Shown: positions 49,248 to 63,800 of the stretch, piece by piece | Layout of the letters: the number at the start of each line of letters is the position of its first letter | Numbering within the stretch: the stretch's first letter is position 1 | DNA from: Deroplatys truncata | Taxonomy: Eukaryota; Arthropoda; Insecta; Mantodea; Mantidae | Length of the DNA: 64,000 bases | Reading direction: 5' to 3' | Assembly: GCA_030765065.1 (NCBI GenBank) | Contig: CM060984.1 | Coordinates: 444,001-508,000 of the forward strand | Made by a program: the position numbers and the translations under genes | Notes under the pieces: generated by a model | The model's database searches: none | Seen by the model: only the letters and a program-made list of their open reading frames with translations | Told to the model about the DNA's origin: nothing

Positions 49248-50780
49248 ACTTTCTCTACTACGTATAGTAAGTAGGGGAAGTATTGCATTCCACCCAAAAA
49301 TTCGATACCGAGATTTCACCGGAAATACATGTTTTGAGACCTCCTGAATCCAAAAAAAGAATTTTTGGAAACATGTCCGTGTGTGTGTCTGTGTGTGTGT
49401 GTGTCTGTGTGTGTGTCTGTGTGTGTGTCTGTGTGTGTGTGAACAGCATAACTCAAAAACGAACAGTCGGATAAGCACCAAACTTGGTATTTAGGTTCAG
49501 TATCTTCCAGAGATGCGACACGAAGGTTTTCAAGAAAATCCCCCCACCCCAAACTACCCTTTACATGGAAGATTTTTCGAAAATTTTAATTTTCTCAAAA
49601 ATGGCTCTAACGATTTTGATGAAAATATCATATGTTTAAGATAATGTCATGGGAAATGAAATGTATATCTCGAATTTTCTGGGAATGTCTCCAAAAGTAT
49701 TCTTTATTGTGAACAACTTTTGCATAACTGGTAAACCATAAGAGATACACAAAATGTTACCACACAAAAAGTGTAGATCGCGTTAAAATACACAACTTAT
49801 GTCATATACATTTCTTTTGTTGAGTGAACCGTTTTGGAGATATTGCTTGTTATTTCCTTAAATTTTCCAATACTTATACTTTTTCTCAAATTCGTTATTC
49901 ATTTTTACTTTCTCTACTACGTATAGTAAGTAGGGGAAGTATTGCATTCCACCCAAAAATTCGATACCGAGATTTCACCGGAAATACATGTTTTGAGACC
50001 TCCTGAATCCAAAAAAAGCATTTTTGAAAACATGTCCGTGTGTGTGTCTGTGTGTGTGTGTGTGTCTGTGTGTGTGTGTGTGTGTCTGTGAACAGCATAA
50101 CTCAAAAACGAACAGTTGGATAAGCACAAAACTTGGTATTTAGGCTCAGTATCTTCCAGAGATGCGACTCGAAGGTTTTCAAGAAAATCCCCCCACCCCA
50201 GACTACCCTTTACATGGAAGATTTTTCGAAAATTTTAATTTTCTCAAAAATGGCTCTAACGATTTTGATTAAAATATCACACGTTTAAGATATTTTTATG
50301 ACAAATAAAATGTATATCTTGAATTTCCTGGGAATGTCTCCAAAAGTATAGTTCATTGTGAACGACTTTTGCATAACAGGTAAACCATAAGAGATAGACA
50401 AAATTTTACTACACAAAAAATGTAGATCGCGTTAAAATACACAACTTATGTCATATACATTTCTTTTGTTGAGTGAACCGTTTTCGAGATATTGCTTGTT
50501 ATTTCCTTAAATTTTACAATACTTATACTTTTTCTCAAATTCGTTATTCATATTTTTATGTCCTGGACATGCAAATAGAATGGAATGCGCCACATAGCAA
50601 CCAGCGTTAAAATATTTGACTATCGCTTAAAACCTAGCATATTCCCCTTGCATCTACAAGAAAATTACAAATAAGATTGACATCTCGATATCTCGATTAA
50701 CATGAAGCATATGGAGAATAAGCGTTTGTAAAATTAGATTGTACAAGAGTAGAGAAAGTCATGTGAGTGTAACACATCAG
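49248..50780 (+). mobile_element. Helitron-like (HINE/pearl-type) insert, copy 4
   Basis: Left repeat 49248-49259, second core start 49907, GT tracts 49379-49440 and 50038-50090, right inverted repeat 50748-50759, hairpin, and satellite from 50781. It sits at the same relative place as copies 1-3 although about 33 kb from copy 3, which supports block duplication rather than a separate insertion. No coding frame was recognised. Confidence 0.6.
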
Positions 50781-51173
50781 ATTTTTAGACTAGGAGTGTC
50801 TGGAAGTGTGAATTTCCGGTGAAATATTGGTATCGTATTTTTGACTGGAATGCAACACTTCCTATAGGCATTTTTTAGACTAGGAGTGTCTCAAAGTGTG
50901 AATTTCCGGTGAAATATTGGTATCATATTTTTGAGTGTCATGCAATACTTCGTGTACTTACTATAGGCATTTTTTAAACTAGGAGTGTCTGAAAGTGAGA
51001 ATTTCCGGTGAAATATTGGTATCGTATTTTTGAGTGGAATGCAACACATCCTATAGGCATTTTTTAGACTAGGAGTGTCTCAAAGTGTGAATTTCCGGTG
51101 AAATATTGGTATCGTATTTCTGAGTGGAATGCAAATTTCTTGTATTTACTATACGCATTTTTTAGACTAGGAG

Positions 51174-51361
51174 TGTCTCAAACTGTGAATTTCCGGTGAA
51201 ATATTGGTATCGTATTTTTGAGTGGAATGCAACACTTCCTATAGGCATTTTTTAGACTAGGAGTGTCTCAAAGTGTGAATTTCCGGTGAAATATTGGTAT
51301 CGTATTTCTGAGTGGAATGCAAACTTCTTGTATTTACTATACGCATTTTTTAGACTAGGAG
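51174..51361 (+). repeat. Local 188-bp satellite gain (two monomers)
   Basis: The TGTCTCAAACTGTGAA series at 51174 restarts at 51362, repeating one full and one 9-bp-deleted monomer. The counterpart near 16.4 kb has it once. It accounts for the offset change from 34,728 to about 34,915 bp. Confidence 0.8.
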
Positions 51362-54300
51362 TGTCTCAAACTGTGAATTTCCGGTGAAATATTGGTATCG
51401 TATTTTTGAGTGGAATGCAATACTTCCTATACTTACTATAGGCATTTTTTAGACTCGGAGTGTCCCAGTGTGAATTTTTGGTGAAATATTGGTATCGCAT
51501 TTTTTAATGGAATGCAATACTTCGCCTACTAACTATAGGCATTTTTTAGACTCCGAGTGTCCCAAAGTGTGAATTTCCGGTGAAATATTGGTATCGTATT
51601 TTTTAGCGGAATGCAATACTTCTACTCACTATAGGCATTTTTTAGACTCGGAGTGTCTCAAAGTATGAATTTCCGGTGAAATATTGGAATCGTATTTTTG
51701 AGTGTAATGCAATAGGTACATCTTATACTTACTATCGGCATTTTTTAGACTCTGAGTGTCCCAAAGTGTTAATTTCCGGTTAAATAATGGTATGGTATTT
51801 TTGAGTGGAATGCAATTCTTCGCCTACTTACTATAGGCATTTTTTAGACTCGGAGTGTCCCAAATTGTGAATTTCCGGTGAAATATTGGTATCTTATTTT
51901 TGAGTGGAATGCAATATTTCGCCTACTTACTATAAGCATTTTTAGACTGGGAGTGTCTCAAAGTGTGCATTTCGGGTGAAATATTGGTATCGTATTTTTG
52001 AGTGGAATGCAATACTTCCTCTATTTACTATACGCATTTTTTAGCCTAGGAGTGTCTCAAAGTGTGAATGTCCGGTGAAATATTGGTATCGTATTTTAGA
52101 GTGGAATGAATACATCCTCTACTTACTATAGGCATTTTTTAGACTAGGAGTGTCTCAAAATGTTCATTTCTGGTGAAATATTGGTATCGTATTTTTTAGT
52201 GGAATGCAATACTTCCTCTATTTATATACGCATTTTTTAGACTAGGAGTGTCCCAAAGTGTGAATTTCCGGTGAATAGTTGGTATCGTATTTTTGAGTGG
52301 AATGCAATACCTAGCCTACTAACTATAGGCATTTTTTAGACTGGGAGTGTCCCAAAGTGTGAATACCCGGTTAATATTGGTATCGTATTTTTGAGTGGAA
52401 TGCAATAATTCGTCAACTTACTATAGGCAATTTTTTAGACTTGGAGTGTCCCAAAGTGTGAATTTCCTGTGAAATATTGATATCGTATTTTTGAGTGGAA
52501 TGCAATTCTTCGCCTACTTAGAATAGGCATTATTTAGACTCGGCGTGTCCCAAATTGTGCATTTCCGATGAAATATTGGTATCGTATTTTTGAGTGGAAT
52601 GCAATACTTCGCCTACTTACTATAGGCATTTTTTAGACTAGGAGTGTCTGAAAGTGTGAATTTCCGGTGAAATATTGGTATCGTATTTTTGAGTGGAATG
52701 CAATGCTTCGCCTACTTACTATAGTCATTTTTTTAGACTAGGAGTGTCTCAAAGTGTGAATTTCCGGTGAAATATTGGTGACGTATTTTTGAGTGGAATG
52801 CAATACTTCCTATACTTACTATAGGCATGTTTTTAGACTAGGAGTGTCTCAAAGTGTGAATTTCCGGTGAAATATTGGTATCTAAATTTTGAGTGGGATG
52901 CAATACTTCCACTACTTACTATGGGCATTTTTTAGACTAGGAGTGTCTCAAAGTGAGAATTTCCGGTGAAAATTGGTATCGTATTTTTGAGTGGAATGCC
53001 ATACTTCGCCTATTTACTATAGGCATTTTTTAGACTCGGAGTATCCCAAAGTGTGAATTTCCGGTGAAATATTGGTATCGTAATTTTTAGTGGAATGCAA
53101 TAATTCGCCTACTTACTATAGGCATTTTTTAAACTAGGATATTCTGAAAGTGTGATTTTCCGGTGAAATATAGGTATCGTGATTTTGAGTGGAATGCAAT
53201 GCTTCGCCTACTGACTATAGGCATTTTTTAGACTCGGAGTGTCCCAAAGAGTGAATTTCCGGTGAAATATTGGTACCGTATTTTTGAGTGGAATGCAATA
53301 TTTCGCCCACTTACTATAGGCATTCTTTTGACTAAGAGTGTCTCAAAGTGTGAATTTCCGGTGAAATATTGGTATCTTATTTTTGAGTGGAATGCAATGC
53401 TTCCTCTAATTACTATAAGCATTTTTTAGACTAGGAGTGTCTCAAAGTGTGAATTTCCGGTGAAAATTGTATCGTATTTTTGAGTGGAATGCAATGCTTC
53501 GCGTACTTACTATAGGCATTTTTTAGACTAGGAGTTTCTGAATATGTGAATTTCCGTTGAAATATTGGTATCGTATTTTTGAGTGGAATGCAATACTTCC
53601 TATACTTACTATAGGCATTTTTTTGACTAAGAGTGTCTCAAAGTGTGAATTTCCGGTGAAATATTGGTATCTTATTTTTGAGTGGAATGCAATACTTCCT
53701 CTAATTACTATAGGCATTTTTTAGACTAGGGGTGTCTCAAAGTGTGAATTTCTGGTGAAAATTGTATCGTATTTTTAGTGGAATGCAATGCTTCGCGTAC
53801 TTACTATAGGCATTTTTTAGACTAGGAGTTTCTGAATATGTGAATTTCCGTTGAAATATTGGTATTGTATTTTTGAGTGGACTGCAATACTTCCTATACT
53901 TACTATAGGCATTTTTTTAGACTAAGAGTGTCTCAATGTGTGAATTTCCGGTGAAATATTGGTATCCTATTCTTGAGTGGAATGCAATGCTTCCTGTACT
54001 TACTATAGGCATTTTTTATACTAGGAGTGACCCAACCTGTGAATTTCCGGTGAATAATTGGTATCGTATTTTTGAGTGGAATGCAATACTTCGCCTACTT
54101 ACTATAGGCATTTTTTAGACTAGGAGTGTCTGAAAGTGTGAATTTCCGGTGAAATATTGGTATCGTATTTCTAAGTGGAATGCAATACTTCCTATAGGCA
54201 TTTTTTTTGACTAGGAGTGTCTCAAAGTGTGAATTTCCGGACAAATATTGGTATCGTATTTGAGTGGAATGCAATACTTCCTATACTTACTATAGGCATT

Positions 54301-54510
54301 CTTTAGACTCTGAGTGTCTCAAAGTGTGCATTTCTGGTGAAATATTGGCATCGTATTTCTGAGTGGAATGCAAACTTCCTGTATTTACTATACGCATTTT
54401 ATAGACTAGGGTGTCTCAAACTGTGAATTTCCGGTAAAATATTGGTATCGTATTTTTGAGTGGAATGCAATATTTCGTCTACTTATTATAGGCATTTTTT
54501 AGACTCGGAG

Positions 54511-55292
54511 TGTCTCAAACTGTGAATTTCCGGTGAAATATTGGTATCGTATTTTTGAGTGGAATGCAATACTTCCTATACTTACTATAGGCATTTTTTA
54601 GACTCGGAGTGTCCCAGTGTGAATTTTTGGTGAAATATTGGTATCGCATTTTTTAATGGAATGCAATACTTCGCCTACTTACTATAGGCATTTTTTAGAC
54701 TCCGAGTGTCCCAAAGTGTGAATTTCCGGTGAAATATTGGTATCGTATTTTTGAGCGGAATGCAATACTTCTACTCACTATAGGCATTTTTTAGACTCGG
54801 AGTGTCTCAAAGTATGAATTTCCGGTGAAATATTGGTATCGTATTTTTGAGTGGAATGCCATACTTCGCCTATTTACTATAGGCGTTTTTTAGACTCGGA
54901 GTGTCTCAAACTGTGAATTTCCGGTGAAATATTGGTATCGTATTTTTGAGTGGAATGCAATACTTCCTATACTTACTATAGGCATTTTTTAGACTCGGAG
55001 TGTCCCAGTGTGAATTTTTGGTGAAATATTGGTATCGCATTTTTTAATGGAATGCAATACTTCGCCTACTTACTATAGGCATTTTTTAGACTCCGAGTGT
55101 CCCAAAGTGTGAATTTCCGGTGAAATATTGGTATCGTATTTTTGAGCGGAATGCAATACTTCTACTCACTATAGGCATTTTTTAGACTCGGAGTGTCTCA
55201 AAGTATGAATTTCCGGTGAAATATTGGAATCGTATTTTTGAGTGTAATGCAATAGCTACATCCTATACTTACTATCGGAATTTTTTAGACTC
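54511..55292 (+). repeat. Local 391-bp tandem duplication (four monomers)
   Basis: The four-monomer series starting TGTCTCAAACTG at 54511 restarts at 54902. It includes the distinctive CCCAGTGTGAATTTTTGG variant twice. The left homologue near 19.6 kb has one copy. Confidence 0.83.
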
Positions 55293-57840
55293 TGAGTGTC
55301 CCAAAGTGTTAATTTCCGGTTAAATAATGGTATGGTAGTTTTGAGTGGAATGCAATTCTTCGCCTACTTACTATAGGCATTTTTTAGACTCGGAGGGTCC
55401 CAATTTGTGAATTTCCGGTGAAATATTGGTATCTTATTTTTGAGTGGAATGCAATATTTCGCCTACTTACTATAGGCAATTTTTTAGACTAGGAGTGTCT
55501 CAAAATGTGCATTTCGGGTGACATATTGGTATCGTATTTTTGAGTGGAATGCAATACTTCCTCTATTTATATACGCATTTTTTAGACTAGGAGTGTCCCA
55601 AAGTGTGAATTTCCGGTGAATAGTTGGTATCGTATTTTTGAGTGGAATGCAATACTTCGCCTACTTACTATACGCATTTTTTAGACTGGGAGTGTCCCAA
55701 AGTGTGAATATCTGGTGAAATATTGGTATCGTATTTTTGAGTGGAATGCAATACTTCGTCAAATTACTATAGGCAATTTTTTAGACTTGGAGTGTCCCAA
55801 AGTGTGAATTTCCGGTGAAATGTTGATATCGTATTTTTGAGTGGAATGCAAGTTTTCGCCTACTTAGAATAGGCATTATTTAGACTCGGAGTGTCCGAAA
55901 TTGTGCATTTCCGATGAAATATTGGTATCGTATTTTTTAGTGGAATGCTATACTTCGCCTACTTACTATAGGCATTTTTTAGACTAGGAGTGTCTGAAAG
56001 TGTGAAATTCCGGTGAAATATTGGTATCGTATTTTTGAGTGGAATGCATGCTTCGCCTACTTACTATAGGCAATTTTTAGACTCGGAGTATCCCAAAGTG
56101 TGAACTTCCAGTGAAATATTGGTATCGTGTTTTTGAGTGGAATGCAATACTTCCTATACTTACTATAGGCATGTTTTTAGACTAGGAGTGTCTCAAAGTG
56201 TGAATTTCCGGTGAAATATTGGTATCTAATTTTTGAGTGGAATGCAATACTTCCACTACTTACTATAGGCATTTTTTAGACTAGGAGTGTCTCAAAGTGA
56301 GAATTTTCGGTGAAATATTGGTATCGTATTTTTGAGTGGAATGCCATACTTCGCCTATTTACTATAGGCGTTTTTTAGACTCGGAGTATCCCAAAGTGTG
56401 AATTTCCGGTGAAATATTGGTATCGTAATTTTTAGTGGAATGCAATACTTCCTATACTTACTATATGCATTTTTTGAACTAGGAGTTTCTGAAAGTGTGA
56501 TTTTCCGGTGAAATATTGGTATCGTGATTTTGAGTGGAATGCAATGCTTCGCCTACTTACTATAGGCATTTTTTAGACTCGGAGTGTCCCAAAGAGTGAA
56601 TTTCCGGTGAAATATTGGTATCGTATTTTTGAGTGGAATGCAATACTTCCTATACTTACTATAGGCATTTTTTTGACTAAGAGTGTCTCAAAGTGTGAAT
56701 TTCCGGTGAAATATTGGTATCTTATTTTTGAGTGGAATGCAATACTTCCTCTACTTTCTATAGGCAGTTTTTAGACTAGGAGTGTCTCAAAGTGTGAATT
56801 TCCGGTGAAATATTGGTATCGTGTTTTTGAGAGGAATACAATACCACCTATAGGCATTTTTTAGACTAGGAGTGTCCCAAAGTGTGCATTTCCGGTGAAA
56901 ATTGTATCGTATTTTTGAGTGGAATGCAATGCTTCGCCTACTTACTATAGGCATTTTTTAGACTAGGAGTTTCTGAATGTGTGAATTTCCGTTGAAATAT
57001 TGGTATTGTATTCTTGAGTGGACTGCAATACTTCCTATACTTACTATAGCCATTTTTTTAGACTAAGAGTGTCTCAAAGTGTGAATTTACGGTGAAATAT
57101 TGGTATCCTATTTTTGAGTGGAATGCAATGCTTCCTGTACTTACTATAGGCATTTTTTAGACTAGGAGTGTCTCAAAGTGTGAATTTCCGGTGAAATATT
57201 GGTATCGTATTTTTGAGTGGAATGCCATACTTCGACTACTTACTATATGCATTTTTTAGACTCGGAGAGTCTCAAAGTGTGAATTTCCGGGAAATATTGG
57301 TATCGTATTTTTGAGTGGAATGCAATAATTCCTCTACTTACTTTAGGCATTTTTTAACTCGGAATGTCCCAACCTGTGAATTTCCGGTGAATAATTGGTA
57401 TCGTATTTTTGAGTGGAATGCAATACTTCGCCTACTTACTATAGGCATTTTTTAGACTAGGAGTGTCTGAAAGTGTGAATTTCCGGTGAAATATTGGTAT
57501 CGTATTTCTAAGTGCAATGCAATACTTCCTATAGGCATTTTTTTAGACTAGGAGTGTCTCAAAGTGTGCATTTCTGGTGAAATATTGGTATCGTATTTCT
57601 GAGTGGAATGCAAAATTCCTGTATTTTCTATACGCATTTTTTAGACTAGGGTGTCTCAAACTGTGAATTTCCGGTAAAATATTGGTATCGTATTTTTCAG
57701 TTGAATGCAATATTTCGTCTACTTATTATAGGCATTTTTTAGACTCGGAATGTCTCAAACTGTGAATTTCCGGTGAAATATTGGTATCGTATTTTTGAGT
57801 GGAATGCAATACTTCCTATACTTACTATAGGCATTTTTTA

Positions 57841-60800
57841 GACTGGGAGTGTCCCAAAGTGTGAATATCCGGTGAAATAATGGTGTCGTATTTTTGAGTG
57901 GAATGCAAGTCTTCGCCTACTTAGAATAGGCATTGTTTAGACTCGGAGTGTCCGAAATTGTGCATTTCCGATGAAATATTGGTATCGTATTTTTTAGTGA
58001 AATGCTATACTTCGCCTACTTACTATAGGCATTTTTTAGACTAGGAGTGTCTGAAAGTGTGAATTTCCGGTGAAATATTGGTATCGTATTTTTGAGTGGA
58101 ATGCAATGCTTCGCCTACTTACTATAGTCATTTTTTTTAGACTAGGAGTGTCTCAAAGTGTGAATTTCCGGTGAAATATTGGTATCTAATTTTTGAGTGG
58201 AATGCAATACTTCCACTACTTACTATAGGCATTTTTTAGACTAGGAGTGTCTCAAAGTGAGAATTTTCAGTGAAATATTGGTATCGTAATTTTTAGTGGA
58301 ATGCAATACTTCGCCTACTTACTATATGCATTTTTTGGACTAGGAGTTTCTGAAAGTGTGATTTTCCGGTGAAATATTGGTATCGTGATTTTGAGTGGAA
58401 TGCAATGCTTCGCCTACTTACTATAGGCATTTTTTAGACTCGGAGTGTCCCAAAGTGTGAATTTCCGGTGAAATATTGGTATCGTATTTTTGAGTGGAAT
58501 GCAATGCTTCGCCTACTTACTATAGTCATTTTTTTTAGACTAGGAGTGTCTCAATGTGTGAATTTCCAGTGAAATATTGGTATCGTATTTTTGAGTGGAA
58601 TGCAATACTTCCTATACTTACTATAGGCATGTTTTTAGACTAGGAGAGTCTCAAAGTGTGAATTTCCGGTGAAATATTGGTATCTAATTTTTGAGTGGAA
58701 TGCAATACTTCCACTACTTTCTATAGGCATTTTTTAGACTAGGAGTGTCTCAAAGTGAGAATTTTCGGTGAAATATTGGTATCGTATTTTTGAATGGAAT
58801 GCCATACTTCGCCTATTTACTATAGGCATTTTTTAGACTCGGAGTATCCCAAAGTGTGAATTTCCGGTGAAATATTGGTATCGTAATTTTTAGTGGAATG
58901 CAATACTTCGCCTACTTACTATATGCATTTTTTGGACTAGGAGTTTCTGAAAGTGTGATTTTCCGGTGAAATATTGGTATCGTGATTTTGAGTGGAATGC
59001 AATGCTTCGCCTACTTACTATAGGCATTTTTTAGACTCGGAGTGTCCCAAAGTGTGAATTTCCGGTGAAATATTGGTATCGTATTTTTGAGTGGAATGCA
59101 ATACTTCCTATACTTACTATAGGCATTTTTTTGACTCAGAGTGTCTCAAAGTGTGAATTTCCGGTGAAATATTGGTATCTTATTTTTGAGTGGAATGCAA
59201 TACTTCCTCTACTTTCTATAGGCAGTTTTTAGACTAGGAGTGTCTCAAAGTGTGAATTTCCGGTGAATATTGGTATCGTGTTTTTGAGTGGAATACAATA
59301 CCACCTATAGGCATTTTTAAGACTAGGAGTGTCTCAAAGTGTGAATTTCCGGTGAAAAATGTATCGTATTTTTGAGTGGAATGCAATGCTTCGCGTACTT
59401 ACTATAGGCATTTTTTAGACTAGGAGTTTCTGAATGTGTGAATTTCCGGTGAAATATTGGTATTGTATTTTTGAGTGGAATGCAATACCTCGTCCACTTA
59501 CTATAGGCATTTTTTAGACTAAGAGTGTCCCAAAGTGTGAATTTACGTTGAAATATTGGTATCGTGTTTTTGAGTGGAATACAATACTTCCTATAGGCAT
59601 TTTTTTAGACTAGGAGTGTCTCAAAATTTGAATTTCCGGTGAAATATTGGTATCGTATTTTTAAATGGAATGCAATACTTCCTATACTTACTATAGGCAT
59701 TGTTTTAGACTAAGAGTGTCTCAAAGTGTGAATTTCCGGTGAAATATTGGTATCCTATTTTTGAAATGAATGCAATGCTTCCTGTACTTACTATAGGCAT
59801 TTTTAAGACTAGGAGTGTCTCAAGGTGTGAATTTCCGGTGAAATATTGGTATCGTATTTTTGAGTGGAATGCCATACTTCGACTACTTACTATATGCATT
59901 TTTTAGACTCGGAGTGTCTCAAAGTGTGAATTTCCGGGAAATATTGGTATCGTATTTTTGAGTGGAATGCAATAATTCCTCTACTTACTTTAGGCATTTT
60001 TTAGACTCGGAATGTCCCAAACTGTGAATTTCCGGTGAATAATTGGTATCGTATTTTTGAGTGGAATGCAATACTTCGCCTACTTACTATAGGCATTTTT
60101 TAGACAAGGAGTGTCTGAAAGTGTGAATTTCCGGTGAAATATTGGTATTGTATTTTGGAGTGGAATACAATACTTCGTCCACTTACTATAGGCATTTTTT
60201 AGACTAGGAGTGTCTGAAAGTGTGAATTTCGGGTGAAATATTGGTATCGTGTTTTTGAGTGGAATACAATCCTTAATATAGGCATTTTTTTGACTAGGAG
60301 TGTCTCAAAGTGTGAATTTCCGGTGAAATATTGATATCGTATTTTTGTGTGGAATGCAATACTTCCTATACTTACTATAGGTATTTTGTTATACAGGGAG
60401 TGTCCCAAATTGTGATTTTCCGGTGAAATATTGTTATCGTATTTTTCAGTGGAATGCAAACTTTCTGTGTTTACTATACGCATTTTTTAGACTAGGAGTG
60501 TCTCAAAGTGAGAATTTCAGATGAAATATTCGTATCGTATTTTTTAGTGGAATGCAATACTTCGCCTACTTACTATATGCATTTTTTAGACTCGGAGTGT
60601 CTGAAAGTATGAAGTTCAGGTGAAATACTGGTATCGTATTTTTGAGTGCAATGCAATACTTCGTCAACTTACTATAGGCAATTTTTTAGACTCGGAGTGT
60701 CCCAAAGTGTGAATTTCCGGAGAAATATTGATATCGTATTTTTGAGTGGAATGCAATTCTTCGCCTACATAGAATAGGCATTTTTTAGACTCGGAGTGTC

Positions 60801-63800
60801 CCAAATTGTGCATTTCCGATGAAATATTGGTATCGTATTTTTGAGTGGAATGCAATGCTTCGCCTATTTACTATAGGCATTTTTTAGCCTCGGAGTATCC
60901 CAAAGTGTGAATTTCTGGTGAAATATTGGTATCGTGTTTTTGAGTGGAATGCAATACTTCCTATAGGCATTTATTTAAACTAGGAGTGTGTTAAAGTGTG
61001 AATTTCCGGTGAAATATTGGTATCGTATTTTGAGTGGAATGCAATACTTCTTATACTTGCTATAGGCATGTTTTTAGACTAGGAGTGTCTCAAAGTGTGA
61101 ATTTCCGGTGAAATATTGGTATCGTAATTTTTAGTGGAATGCAATACTTCGCCTACTTACTATATGCATTTTTTAGACTAGGAGTGTCTGAAAGTGTGAA
61201 TTTCAGGTGAAATAATGGAATCATATTTTTGAGTGGAATGCAATACTTCGCCCACTTACTATAGGCAATTCTTACACTCGGAGTATCCCAAAGTGTGAAT
61301 TTCCGGTGAAAATTGTATCGTATTTTTGAGTGGAATGCAATACTTCTTATACTTGCTATAGGCATGTTTTTAGACTAGGAGTGTCTCAAAGTGTGAATTT
61401 CCGGTGAAATATTGGTATCTTATTTTTGAGTGGAATTCAATACTTCCACTACTTACTATAGGCATTTTTTAGACTAGGAGTGTCTCAAAGTGAGAATTTC
61501 CGGTGAAATAATGGTATCGTATTTTTGAGTGGAATGCCATACTTCGCCTATTTATTATAGGCATTTTTTAGACTCGGAGTATCCCAAAGTGTGAATTTCC
61601 GGTGAAATATTGGTATCGTAATTTTTAGTGGAATGCAATACTTCGCCTACTTACTATATGCATTTTTTAGACTAGGAGTGTCTGAAAGTGTGAATTTCAG
61701 GTGAAATATTGGTATCATATTTTTCAGTGGAATGCAATACTTCGCCCACTTACTATAGGCAATTCTTAGACTCGGAGTGTCCCAAGGTGTGAATTTCCTG
61801 TGAAATATTGGTATCGTATTTTTGAGTGGAATGCAATACTTCGCCTACTTACTATAGGCATTTTTTAAACTAGGAGTTTCTGAAAGTGTGATTTTCCGGT
61901 GAAATATTGGTATCGTGATTTTGAGTGGAATGCAATGCTTCGCCTACTTACTATAGGCATTTTTTAGACTCCGAGTGTCCCAAAGAGTGAATTTCCGGTG
62001 AATTATTGGAATCGTATTTTTGAGTGGAATGCAATACTTCCTCTACTTACTATAGGCATTTTGTAGACTAGGAGTGTCTCAAAGTGTGAATTTCCGGTGA
62101 AATATTGGTATCGTGTTTTTGAGTGGAATACAATACCACCTATAGGCATTTTTTAGACTAGGAGTGTCTCAAAGTGTGAATTTCCGGTGAAAATTGTATC
62201 GTATTTTTGAGTGGAATGCAATGCTTCGCCTACTTACTATAGGCATTTTTTAGACTAGGAGTTTTTCGAATGTGTGAATTTCCGTTGAAATATTGGTATT
62301 GTATTTTTGAGTGGACTGCAATACTTCCTTTACTTACTATAGGCATTTTTTTAGACTAAGAGTGTCTCAAAGTGTGAATTTCCGGTGAAATATTGGTATC
62401 CTATTTTTGAAATGAATGCAATGCTTCCTGTACTTACTATAGGCATTTTCTAGACTAGGAGTGTCTCAAAGTGTGAATTTCCGGTGAAATATTGGTATCG
62501 TATTTTTGAGTGGAATGCCATACTTCGACTACTTACTATATGCATTTTTTAGACTCGGAGAGTCTCAAAGTGTGAATTTCCGTGAAATATTGGTATCGTA
62601 TTTTTGAGTAGAATGCAATAATTCCTCTACTTACTTTAGGCATTTTTTAGACTCGGAATGTCCCAACCTTTGAATTTCCGGTGAATAATTGGTATCGTAT
62701 TTTTGAGTGGAATGCAATACTTCGCCTACTTACTATAGCATTTTTTAGACTAGGAGTGTCTGAAAGTGCGAATTTCCGGTGAAATATTGGTATATTTTTG
62801 AGTGGAATGCAATCCTTCGACCACTTACTATAGGTAATTTTTAGACTCGGAGTGTCTGAAAGTGTGAATTTCCGGTGAAATATTGGTATCGTGTTTGTAA
62901 GTGGAATGCAATACTTCCTATAGGCATTTTTTTAGACTAGGAGTGTCTCAAACTGTGCATTTCTGGTGAAATATTGGTATCGTATTTCTGAGTGGAATGC
63001 AAAATTCCTGTATTTTCTATACGCATTTTTTAGACTAGGGTGTCTCAAACTGTGAATTTCCGGTAAAATATTGGTATCGTATTTTTGAGTTGAATGCAAT
63101 ATTTCGTCTACTTATTATAGGCATTTTTTAGACTCGGAATGTCTCAAACTGTGAATTTCCGGTGAAATATTGGTATCGTATTTTTGAGTGGAATGCAATA
63201 CTTCCTACACTTACTATAGGCATTTTTTAGACTCGGAGTGTCCCAAAGTGGGAATTTCCGGTGAAATATTGGTATCGTATTTTTGAGCGGAATGCAATAT
63301 TTCTACTCACTATAGGCATTTCTTACACTCGGACTGTCTCAAAGTATGAATTTCCGGTGAAATATTGGAATCGTATTTTTGAGTGTAATGCAATAGGTAC
63401 ATCCTATACTTACTATCGGCCTTTTTTAGACTCTGAGTGTCCCAAAGTGTTAATTTCCGGTTAAATAATGGTATGGTATTTTTGAGTGGAATGCAATTCT
63501 TCGCCTACTTACTATAGGCATTTGTTAGACTCGGAGTGTCCCAAATTGTGAATTTCCGGTGAAATATTGGGCTCTTATTTTTGAGTGGAATGCAATATTT
63601 CGCCTACTTACTATAGGCATTTCTTAGACTAGGAGTGTCTCAAAGTGTTCATTTCTGGTGAAATATTGGTATCGTATTTTTGAGTGGAATGCAATACTTC
63701 CTCTATTTGTATACGCATTTTTTAGACTAGGAGTGTCCCAAAGTGTGAATTTCCGGTGAATAGTTGGTATCGTATTTTTGAGTGGAATGCAATACTTCGC

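Larger units (their letters stand above)
46480..57840 (+). repeat. ~11-kb block duplicating 11.76-22.53 kb (contains HOR unit 4)
   Basis: The offset to the left copy is 34,716-34,728 bp up to and through the insert, 34,915 bp after a local 188-bp gain near 51.2 kb, and 35,306 bp after a 391-bp gain near 54.9 kb. Otherwise the order of variant monomers, the insert and most private substitutions match. The right end is a switch at about 57840, in GGCATTTTTTAGACTGGGAG, to the series of 31.66 kb. Confidence 0.87.
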
